A stretch of DNA of 5,472 nt from Actinomycetota bacterium (GTDB lineage: Bacteria; Actinomycetota; Thermoleophilia; Gaiellales; Gaiellaceae): the NCBI GenBank assembly GCA_013696185.1, contig JACCZA010000184.1, positions 1-5,472 of the forward strand. Direction: 5' to 3'. Shown here one piece after another: positions 1-5,472 of the stretch. A program made the position numbers and the translations under genes. How positions within the stretch are numbered: position 1 is the first letter of the stretch; every line of letters begins with the position of its first letter. The notes below the pieces were generated by a model that was not told the origin of the DNA, made no database searches, and saw only the letters and a list, made by a program, of their open reading frames with translations.

Positions 1-2
1 GG

Positions 3-728
3 CGTACTCCGCCGGCCGCCACGGTACGCAGGGAGGCTCGCCGGAGCCCCGCCCGGACGACGGGCGCGAAGCCGGCCGAGCCTTCGGCGCGCACCACCGC
101 CCCCGAGACGGCGGAGCCGCGACCGTCCCGACGGCCGCCGAGCGTGGCGCCTGCCGAGACGTCTCGCCGCACGCCCACCGAGACGACACGCCCCCCTGCA
201 CGCCCACGGACCGAGTCGACGCCGAGTCCCGTGCGACCGACGACGCCCAAGCCTCCGGCAGCCGCCCCGCGGCGACCCCCGACGACGCAGCAACCCGTCG
301 CGGCCCGCGTCCGCCGGATCATCGGCGACGAGGACATCAGCGGCTACGCCATTCTTGCGCCCGGAAAGCTCGCCGGGGCGCTGACCACGTTCGGGAAGCC
401 GACGAGCACCCGACCGAACCCCGGCGGCTGCGAGGTGTCGTGGCAGCGCCTCGGGCTGAAGATCGTGTTCGCAGGCAGCGGCGCGCGCGCCTGTGCCGCC
501 CCGGGGGGCCGCTTCAGCGGCGCGGTCGTCGCCGGGGACGGGTGGAGAACCGAGAGGCGCCTGGGAATCGGCTCGCCCGTGACCCGTCTGCGCGCGCTCT
601 ACCCGACGGCGGAGGAGTACCCGGGCGGCTGGTGGGCGCTCGTGATCCGGCGGCGGAAGGGCTATCCGTACCCGGGTCTCGGAGCGAAGATCGTCAAGGG
701 CCGCGTCAGCGCCTTCTACGTCCAGTGA
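3..728 (+). CDS. Pro/Thr/Arg-rich, probably exported hypothetical protein (5' end outside window)
   Basis: The frame is open from the left edge to TGA at 726-728, giving 241 visible residues. A GTG at 144 could start a 194-residue protein, but the same low-complexity composition continues upstream of it without a stop. I therefore treat the gene as truncated by the window, with any signal peptide lost. Residues 1 to about 101 are a disordered linker: the 54 residues from the GTG contain 15 Pro, 11 Thr, 3 Ser and 8 Arg. Residues about 102-241 look folded, with alternating hydrophobic strands, two cysteines (C143 and C164) that could form a disulfide, a GIGSPVTRLRALYP segment and a closing strand VKGRVSAFYVQ. 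I recall similar C-terminal domains in exported hypothetical proteins of high-GC Actinobacteria, with no known function. It lies 23 nt upstream of the polysaccharide genes on the same strand. The coding call is firm; the export call is inference. Confidence 0.7.
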   Translation, partial: RTPPAATVRREARRSPARTTGAKPAEPSARTTAPETAEPRPSRRPPSVAPAETSRRTPTETTRPPARPRTESTPSPVRPTTPKPPAAAPRRPPTTQQPVAARVRRIIGDEDISGYAILAPGKLAGALTTFGKPTSTRPNPGGCEVSWQRLGLKIVFAGSGARACAAPGGRFSGAVVAGDGWRTERRLGIGSPVTRLRALYPTAEEYPGGWWALVIRRRKGYPYPGLGAKIVKGRVSAFYVQ

Positions 729-734
729 GAGAGC

Positions 735-740
735 GGAGGG
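735..740 (+). promoter_or_regulatory. Candidate ribosome binding site (GGAGGG) for the first GT4 gene
   Basis: GGAGGG ends 11 nt before the ATG at 752, in the 23-nt gap after the upstream stop. It is the main reason to prefer 752 over the in-frame ATG at 800, which has no comparable purine-rich motif in front of it. The spacing is slightly long. The last three bases also fall in the stem of a possible hairpin (738-770). Confidence 0.45.
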
Positions 741-751
741 CCTCGTCTATC

Positions 752-2005
752 ATGTCCGCGGCGGAGGCCCGGAGCGGTGAGCGGGTAGAAGCGACGCAGA
801 TGGGGGCCGAGAAGCTGCTCGAGAATCTCGTGTTCGCGCACGACAATCGGTTTCACCGCGCGCCCGACGGGAGGGTCTACTCCAGCCGTGGCAGCTGGCC
901 CTGGGACAGAAACCTCGCCTTCTCGCGGCACCTTACCGTCGTCTCCAGGATGACCGAGCTCGCCCCCGACGAGGACGTCGACAGGCTCGAGCTCTCGAGC
1001 CATCCCGCCGTGTCGTTCGTCGGGGTTCCCTCGCTCAGCGGCCCCCTGGCCCGCTTCACCCACCGGCGGCAGGCCAGGCGCGAGCTCGCGCGCGCGATCG
1101 GCGCTGCTGACGCCTTGGTCTCCCGGCTGCCGAGCGAGATCGGCTCGCTCGCCGTCGACGTCGCGGGCGACCTGCGCAAGCCGTGGGCGGTCGAGCTCGT
1201 CACCTGCACGTGGGATGCCCTGTGGAACTACGGCAGCTGGCAGGGGCGGGTGTACGCGCCGTACTCCTGGGCGGCGCTGAAGGCGCGGGTGCGCAGGTCG
1301 CCGTTCGTCCTCTACGTGACGAAGGAGTTCCTGCAGCGGCGCTATCCGAGCCGGGGGGTGGCGGTGGGCTGCTCGGACGTCGAGCTCCCGCCGGGCGATC
1401 CCCGGGTGCTGGAGGAGCGGCTCGAGCGCCTGCGGCGCGGCGCGGCAGGCCCCCTCGTGCTCGGCACGATCGCTGCGCTCTCGCTGCGCTTCAAGGGGAT
1501 CCAGACCGCGCTCGAGGCGCTTCGCCTGGCCAGGCACGAGCTGCCGCCCTTCGAGCTGCGGATCCTCGGCGCCGGAGATCCCGCGCCGTGGCGTGCGGAG
1601 GCAGCACGTCTTGGGCTGGAGCAGGAGGTCGTCTTCGCCGGCACGCTTCCGCCCGGCCCGGCCGTCGCCGAATGGCTCGACGAGGTCGATCTCTACCTGC
1701 AGCCGAGCTTCCAGGAAGGCCTGCCGCGGGCGACGCTCGAGGCGATGAGCCGTGCCTGCCCGGCGCTCGGCTCGACGGCCGGCGGCATCCCGGAGCTGCT
1801 CGACCGGCAGTCTCTGCACCGCCCGGGCGACGCGCCCGCCCTGGCCGCCCTGATCGTGCGCGCCGCCCGAGACGCCGACTGGCGTGCTGCACAGGCGAGG
1901 CGGAACTTCGAGACGGCCCAGCTCTACACCCAACCGGTGCTCGACGAGACCCGCCGCGCGTTCTGGGAGGCGTTCGCCCGCTCGGCCCACCCGCTGGCGG
2001 CCTGA
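752..2005 (+). CDS. Family GT4-type glycosyltransferase (GT-B fold)
   Basis: The predicted 417-residue cytosolic enzyme would transfer a sugar from a nucleotide donor to a lipid-linked surface-polysaccharide intermediate. The C-terminal Rossmann half is clearly GT4: a first-strand G238 and donor-phosphate lysine K248 in LRFKG, then the E322-x7-E330 motif in QEGLPRATLEAM, followed by GGIPEL at 344-349. The N-terminal half begins with HDNRF (30-34) and GRVYS (40-44) followed by WPWDR. This recalls a GT4 subgroup whose first strand carries an HDxRF/HDHKF-like motif. The start is uncertain: ATG 752 has a GGAGGG upstream, ATG 800 (residue 17) would put the first strand nearer the N terminus, and GTG 830 is a weaker option. 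Donor, acceptor and linkage cannot be read from the sequence. It is the first gene of the glycosyltransferase run and ends 30 nt before the next start. No membrane segment is evident. Confidence 0.88.
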   Translation: MSAAEARSGERVEATQMGAEKLLENLVFAHDNRFHRAPDGRVYSSRGSWPWDRNLAFSRHLTVVSRMTELAPDEDVDRLELSSHPAVSFVGVPSLSGPLARFTHRRQARRELARAIGAADALVSRLPSEIGSLAVDVAGDLRKPWAVELVTCTWDALWNYGSWQGRVYAPYSWAALKARVRRSPFVLYVTKEFLQRRYPSRGVAVGCSDVELPPGDPRVLEERLERLRRGAAGPLVLGTIAALSLRFKGIQTALEALRLARHELPPFELRILGAGDPAPWRAEAARLGLEQEVVFAGTLPPGPAVAEWLDEVDLYLQPSFQEGLPRATLEAMSRACPALGSTAGGIPELLDRQSLHRPGDAPALAALIVRAARDADWRAAQARRNFETAQLYTQPVLDETRRAFWEAFARSAHPLAA

Positions 2006-2035
2006 GGGGGCGCGCGTCTCCGCTCGTCCTCGCTC

Positions 2036-3160
2036 ATGACCCGTCCCGACGCGCTCAAGGTTGCATTCGTGGCTCCCTACGGACGCTTCGGCGGCGCAGA
2101 GCGGTACCTCGAGCTCCTGCTGGAGAACCTTCCGGGTGCATGGGTGCATTCGATCGTCTTTCTCCAGGAGGGCGAGTTCGTCGACCGCATCCGCGAGCTC
2201 GGTCACCGGGTGGAGGTCGTCCCCACGAGCCCGAAACCGGCGGACATGCTCCGCTCCGCCTGGGCGCTCCGACGTCTGCTGCGCCGCGATCGACCGGACG
2301 TCGTCCACGCCAACGGCGTGAAAGCGGCGCTCGTGGCGGGCCTCGCGGCACGCGGGCTCGACCTCCCCGTCGTCTGGGTGAAGCACGACTTCAGCTTCGA
2401 CGGGAGGCTCGCCCGCGCGATCGCGCTCGGCTGCGCCTGCGTCATCGGACCCACGCGCGCCGCGACCACGACACTCGGCGCCCGCGCGAGCGGGAAGGTG
2501 AGGATCGTCCCCCACGGTCTGCCGCCGGTGGAAGTCGACCGGCCCCGCATGCGGGCCGCCGTCCTCGCCTCGACGGACTTGGCCGAGACGAGCTCCGTCG
2601 TCGCCCTCGTCGGGCGGCTCCACCCCGTGAAGGGGCACCTCGAGCTCGTCGAGCTCGCGCCCGAGCTCGCGCGCCGCGTTCCCGGGCTGCGGATCCTGTT
2701 CGTAGGAGGAACGGACTCGAGCGTGCCGTCCTACCGGGAGCGGCTGGAGCGGCGGATCCGAGAGCTCGACGTCTCTCACCTCGTCACATTCGCCGGCCAT
2801 CGCGCCGACGCGCTCGACTTCATCGGCGGCTCGGACGTGCTCGTGATCCCGAGCGGCGAGGACGAGCGGGGGATGGGTCGCGAGGTCCTGTCGTACGTCG
2901 CGCTCGAGGCGCTGGCGGTCGGCACCCCGACGGTGGCCTACGCCGACGGAGGGCTGCCGGAGACGCTCGGCGACTGCGGCCACCTCGTCGCGCCCGGCGA
3001 CCGGGCGGCGCTCGGTGCGGCGATCGTCTCGATGCTGCGGAATGCGGAGCTGCGGGAGCGACTGGCGGCCTGCGGGCGGGAGCGCGCGCGTCACCACTAC
3101 TCGCTCTCGCGCTGGATCGCCGCGACGATGTCGTGCTACCGGGAGGTGGCTCGAGGGTGA
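2036..3160 (+). CDS. Family GT4-type glycosyltransferase (GT-B fold)
   Basis: This is a complete 374-residue protein, a usual length for GT4 enzymes. The N-terminal Rossmann domain opens with KVAFVAPYG followed by the acceptor-side glycine loop GGAER at 19-23. The linker has PHG (159-161), and the C-terminal domain starts near residue 187 with G193 and K199 in GRLHPVKG. The E283-x7-E291 motif (EVLSYVALE) and DGGLPE at 304-309 bind the donor nucleotide and sugar in this family. A retaining transfer from a nucleotide-sugar to a growing polysaccharide precursor at the cytoplasmic membrane face is expected; the specific sugar is unknown. ATG 2036 is the only sensible start, because the first strand follows at once and no in-frame start exists between it and the preceding stop. 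No Shine-Dalgarno motif sits in front of it; the nearest purine run (about 2004-2010) is too far. Its stop overlaps the next gene by 4 nt. Confidence 0.92.
   Translation: MTRPDALKVAFVAPYGRFGGAERYLELLLENLPGAWVHSIVFLQEGEFVDRIRELGHRVEVVPTSPKPADMLRSAWALRRLLRRDRPDVVHANGVKAALVAGLAARGLDLPVVWVKHDFSFDGRLARAIALGCACVIGPTRAATTTLGARASGKVRIVPHGLPPVEVDRPRMRAAVLASTDLAETSSVVALVGRLHPVKGHLELVELAPELARRVPGLRILFVGGTDSSVPSYRERLERRIRELDVSHLVTFAGHRADALDFIGGSDVLVIPSGEDERGMGREVLSYVALEALAVGTPTVAYADGGLPETLGDCGHLVAPGDRAALGAAIVSMLRNAELRERLAACGRERARHHYSLSRWIAATMSCYREVARG
3142..3147 (+). promoter_or_regulatory. Ribosome binding site (GGAGGT) deciding a GTG start
   Basis: GGAGGT is a near-perfect Shine-Dalgarno sequence lying inside the end of the second GT4 gene, 9 nt before the GTG at 3157. 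It supports starting the membrane protein at that GTG, which overlaps the upstream TGA as GTGA, rather than at a later GTG. Confidence 0.8.
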
Positions 3161-4614
3161 GCGCCCTTCCGATCTCCCGACCGCAGGTGCGAAGCGCCGT
3201 GCCACTCCTCCGGCCGATTGCAGCGGCGGTCGGCCTCGCGCTCCTCGGCCTCGTGCTCGGTGCGGCACTCATCTACGCCACCCGCTTCCTCCTCGGCGAC
3301 GTGGCCTCCGGCGGGGTGATCGCGCTCGCCTTCGTGCCGCTCGTCGCCGGCTTCGTCGTCACCTACCCCCCGATCGGGGCTGGAGCGATCTTCGCGACCT
3401 ACCCCGTCGCCACCCAGGGCGTCCCCGGAGTGCCGCTCCTGCAGAGCGTCGAGGTGGCGGTGCTGGCGGTGGCGGGCCTCGTCGTGATGCAGCGGCTCGC
3501 AGCCGGTCGCAGCCCGCTCCGCTGGTCGCCCGCGCTCTGGTGGGCGCTCGCGCTCCTGGCCTGGACCCTGGTCGCGCTGCCGTCGGGCATCGATCAGGAG
3601 CTCGGGGTGAAGCACACGACGTCGCTCGCGGGCGGGCTCATCCTGGCCTGCGTCATCCTCGGGTCGTGCGCGAGCATGCGCGACGTGCGCTGGATCCTCG
3701 GCGCGCTCGTGCTCGTCGCCGGGGGCATCGCGACGCACGCCGTCCTGACCGTCGGCACCCTACGCGCCTACCAGGGCGGATCGCTCGTGAGCGGCCGGAT
3801 CGAAGGGGTCTTCGCACAGCCGAACGAGCTCGGGGGCTTCTGCGCGATGACGCTCCTCGTGGCCGCGGGGCTCGCTTTCGGCGCCCGCACGCAGCGCGGC
3901 CGCGTGCTCGCCTCCCTGGCCTGGCTCGCCCTCCTCGGCGGGCTCACGCTGTCGCTCTCGCGCGGCTCGTGGATCGGAGCGGTGGCCGGAACCGTGTTCC
4001 TCGTGATCGTCCTGCCGGCCGCGCGTCGCACCGCCCTCCTGCTCGGCGTGCCGATCGTCCTCCTGGCCGCGCTCCTCGGTGCATTCGGCGTCGAGAACAC
4101 GCAGCTCCGCGTCGTCGGTGAGCGCGCCCAGTCGATCTCCACGCTCAGCCGCTACGACGAGCGCGGCGCCATCTGGCGGGAGGCGAGGCGGCAGATCGTC
4201 GATGACCCGGTGACGGGGCAGGGCCCCGGCAGCTTCCCGGTCGCGAGCCGGAAGTTCACCTCGGTCTCGAGCCAGGTGAGCGCGACCCACGCCCACGACC
4301 TCCTGTTGACGTTCGCCGCCGAGGCGGGCCTGCCCGCGGTGTTCTTCCTCCTCGCCTTCGTCGGGGCTCTGGTCGGGGCGGGCCGCCGCGCGGCGAGGAG
4401 GGCCCGCGCGGCCGACGACTTCCGCGACCGCGCGGTGGTCGCCGGCGTCTCGGCCGCCCTCATCGCCTTCTTCACGCAGGGGATCTTCGACTACACCCTG
4501 CGCACGACCGTGCTGTCCCTCACCGTCTGGAGCCTGGTCGGGGCGCTGCTAGCGTGCCGACGCCACGCCGGCTCGCGCTTCGTTCCCCCCGGCGGAGAGA
4601 GGACTGCCGGATGA
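3157..4614 (+). CDS. O-antigen ligase/polymerase-family (Wzy_C) membrane protein
   Basis: This 485-residue polytopic protein has roughly 12-14 hydrophobic segments, including about 21-45, 54-72, 95-113, 125-143, 156-172, 179-200, 225-243, 249-287, 293-310, 392-409, 425-445 and 450-467. Superfamily hallmarks appear in order: GRIEGVFAQPNELGGF at 213-228, SRGSW at 268-272, and a long hydrophilic, presumably extracytoplasmic loop at about 311-385. That loop carries an arginine-rich ERGAIWREA region, GQGPGSF at 354-360 and THAHDLLLTFAAEAG with H378, H380 and E389. In known members this loop handles undecaprenyl-linked glycan, either polymerising repeat units (Wzy) or transferring glycan to an acceptor (WaaL or a protein O-oligosaccharyltransferase). 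The sequence does not separate these roles. If the host is a Gram-positive-type actinobacterium without LPS, a capsule/exopolysaccharide polymerase or wall ligase is likelier than a lipid A ligase. It has a GTG start, a strong RBS, and 4-nt overlaps at both ends. Confidence 0.88.
   Translation: MSALPISRPQVRSAVPLLRPIAAAVGLALLGLVLGAALIYATRFLLGDVASGGVIALAFVPLVAGFVVTYPPIGAGAIFATYPVATQGVPGVPLLQSVEVAVLAVAGLVVMQRLAAGRSPLRWSPALWWALALLAWTLVALPSGIDQELGVKHTTSLAGGLILACVILGSCASMRDVRWILGALVLVAGGIATHAVLTVGTLRAYQGGSLVSGRIEGVFAQPNELGGFCAMTLLVAAGLAFGARTQRGRVLASLAWLALLGGLTLSLSRGSWIGAVAGTVFLVIVLPAARRTALLLGVPIVLLAALLGAFGVENTQLRVVGERAQSISTLSRYDERGAIWREARRQIVDDPVTGQGPGSFPVASRKFTSVSSQVSATHAHDLLLTFAAEAGLPAVFFLLAFVGALVGAGRRAARRARAADDFRDRAVVAGVSAALIAFFTQGIFDYTLRTTVLSLTVWSLVGALLACRRHAGSRFVPPGGERTAG
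4594..4602 (+). promoter_or_regulatory. Candidate ribosome binding site for the GT14 gene
   Basis: The purine-rich run GGAGAGAGG lies inside the last codons of the Wzy_C gene. Its GAGG ends 8 nt before the ATG at 4611, which overlaps the TGA of that gene as ATGA. The placement fits translational coupling. Confidence 0.6.
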
Positions 4615-5472
4615 CGATCGCCTACATCGTTCTCGCCCACAAGAACCCGCGCCAGGTGGCGCGCCTCGTACACGCGCTGGCCGACGAGGACGCTGCCTTC
4701 TACCTGCACGTCGACAGCAAGACGCCTCCAACCGAGTACCGGGAGCTCGTCGCGGGCGTCGAGGACATCGGCGATCTGCATCACCTGCCCCGCGTGCGAA
4801 CACACTGGGGCGGTTTCGGCCTGGTCGAGGCCACGCTCGCCGGGATCGAGCGGATCGCCGCGCGGCGCCCCGTGCCGAGCTACACGGTCCTCCTCACGGG
4901 CCAGGACTATCCGATCAAGTCCCGCCGCTTCATCAGGGAGTTCTTCGAGGCGCACGACGGATCGAGCTTCGTGCACTACGCCCCGCTGCCCTGGCAGGCG
5001 TGGGGACCGGACGGAGGTTTCTCGCGGATCGAGAGCTGGCACTGGCCGCAGCGCTTCCTCGGACGGCATCTGTCGTTCCCGAACAAGCACGTGCGCGTCC
5101 CGCTGAGGCGCCGCTTTCCGCGCGGACTCCATCCCTTCGGCGGCTACCAGCACTGGTGCCTGGCGCGGAGGAGCGTCGAATACCTCGCGGCCGCGGTCGA
5201 GGAGCGCCCCGACGTCGTCTCCTTCTTCAGGCACGTCTACATCCCGGACGAGACGCTGATCCCGACGCTGCTCCTGAACTCGCCGCTTCGCGACACGATC
5301 ACGCGGGACGACCTGAAGCTCGTCCGCTGGGGCGAGGATCGGCGGATTCCGCACCCGCGCGTCCTGACGGCGGAGGACTTCGACGACATCGCGAGCGCGC
5401 CGGACCTGTACGCCCGCAAGTTCGACACCGCCCTGGACGCCCGCATCCTCGACCTGATCGACGAGCGGCTGT
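4611..5472 (+). CDS. GT14-type core-2/I-branching glycosyltransferase (3' end outside window)
   Basis: The frame starts at ATG 4611 and stays open to the right edge, giving 287 residues without a stop. It matches the bacterial Branch-family pattern along its length: MTIAYIVLAHKNP at the N terminus, YLHVDSK at 31-37, WGGFGLVEA at 66-74, TGQDYPIK at 96-103, GGYQHWCL at 177-184, YIPDE at 210-214, TLLLNS just after, and DLYARKFD at 265-272. In the animal core-2 GlcNAc-transferase the glutamate of the equivalent PDE motif is the catalytic base, so E214 is the likely base here. GT14 enzymes are inverting and use UDP-GlcNAc, UDP-xylose or UDP-glucuronate; the donor is not readable here. Bacterial members are about 300 residues, so only a short tail should be missing. 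No transmembrane anchor is visible, so it probably acts in the cytosol, perhaps adding a branch sugar to the repeat unit. Its 4-nt overlap with the Wzy_C gene suggests co-translation. Confidence 0.9.
   Translation, partial: MTIAYIVLAHKNPRQVARLVHALADEDAAFYLHVDSKTPPTEYRELVAGVEDIGDLHHLPRVRTHWGGFGLVEATLAGIERIAARRPVPSYTVLLTGQDYPIKSRRFIREFFEAHDGSSFVHYAPLPWQAWGPDGGFSRIESWHWPQRFLGRHLSFPNKHVRVPLRRRFPRGLHPFGGYQHWCLARRSVEYLAAAVEERPDVVSFFRHVYIPDETLIPTLLLNSPLRDTITRDDLKLVRWGEDRRIPHPRVLTAEDFDDIASAPDLYARKFDTALDARILDLIDERL

Noticed and set aside
440..751. An upstream in-frame extension of the first GT4 gene from GTG 440
   Set aside because: It overlaps the folded domain of the preceding gene in another frame and its translation is Arg-rich and low complexity. 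The GT fold begins only after residue 25 of the 752 start.
2006..2035. The gap between the two GT4 genes as a promoter or terminator
   Set aside because: Thirty GC-rich bases with no AT-rich -10-like element, no inverted repeat and no T-tract.
2640..2675. Repeated GAGCTCG units resembling a short direct repeat
   Set aside because: They encode the Glu-Leu pairs of a helix (ELVELAPELA) using the preferred codons GAG and CTC, so they reflect codon choice and not a repeat element.
1183..3156. A plus-strand open frame running in phase into the Wzy_C gene, suggesting a 1143-residue fusion
   Set aside because: The upstream part is out of frame with the two GT4 genes and has arginine-rich shadow composition. 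A strong RBS and the GTG at 3157 mark the real start.
716..3268. An 850-codon open frame on the minus strand opposite both GT4 genes
   Set aside because: Its translation is Arg/Gly/Ala/Pro-rich low complexity with no recognisable domain. It mirrors two strongly supported plus-strand genes, and long antisense frames are expected where third positions are almost all G or C.
4491..5354. A 287-codon minus-strand open frame opposite the GT14 gene
   Set aside because: The plus strand has clear GT14 motifs throughout; the minus-strand product shows no family resemblance.

Overview
The window is one strand of GC-rich bacterial DNA carrying five consecutive plus-strand genes with almost no non-coding sequence. 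Third codon positions are nearly all G or C and one gene starts with GTG. Gene 1 resembles secreted hypothetical proteins that I associate with high-GC Actinobacteria, perhaps Thermoleophilia. That assignment is an impression from composition and style, not a measured one.

Layout: (1) positions 3-728, the 3' part of a gene for a Pro/Thr/Arg-rich, probably exported protein with a small C-terminal globular domain; (2) 752-2005, a GT4-type glycosyltransferase; (3) 2036-3160, a second GT4-type glycosyltransferase; (4) 3157-4614, a polytopic membrane protein of the O-antigen ligase/polymerase (Wzy_C) superfamily; (5) 4611-5472, a GT14 core-2/I-branching-type glycosyltransferase that runs off the right edge. 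The gaps are 23 and 30 nt, followed by two 4-nt overlaps (GTGA and ATGA). Genes 2-5 therefore look like one translationally coupled operon, and gene 1 may share the transcript.

Working model (inference): the three glycosyltransferases assemble a surface polysaccharide repeat unit on the cytoplasmic side, with the GT14 enzyme possibly adding a branch. The Wzy_C protein polymerises the units or transfers them to an acceptor outside the membrane. No initiating sugar-phosphate transferase, Wzx-type flippase, chain-length regulator or nucleotide-sugar synthesis gene lies in the window, so the locus must extend beyond it or depend on genes elsewhere.

I found no RNA gene, mobile element, CRISPR array, intrinsic terminator or convincing promoter, and no clearly new system. 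The points most worth a second look are the GT14 enzyme in a Wzy-type locus, the Pro/Thr-rich exported protein beside it, and the unusual start regions of the two GT4 genes.
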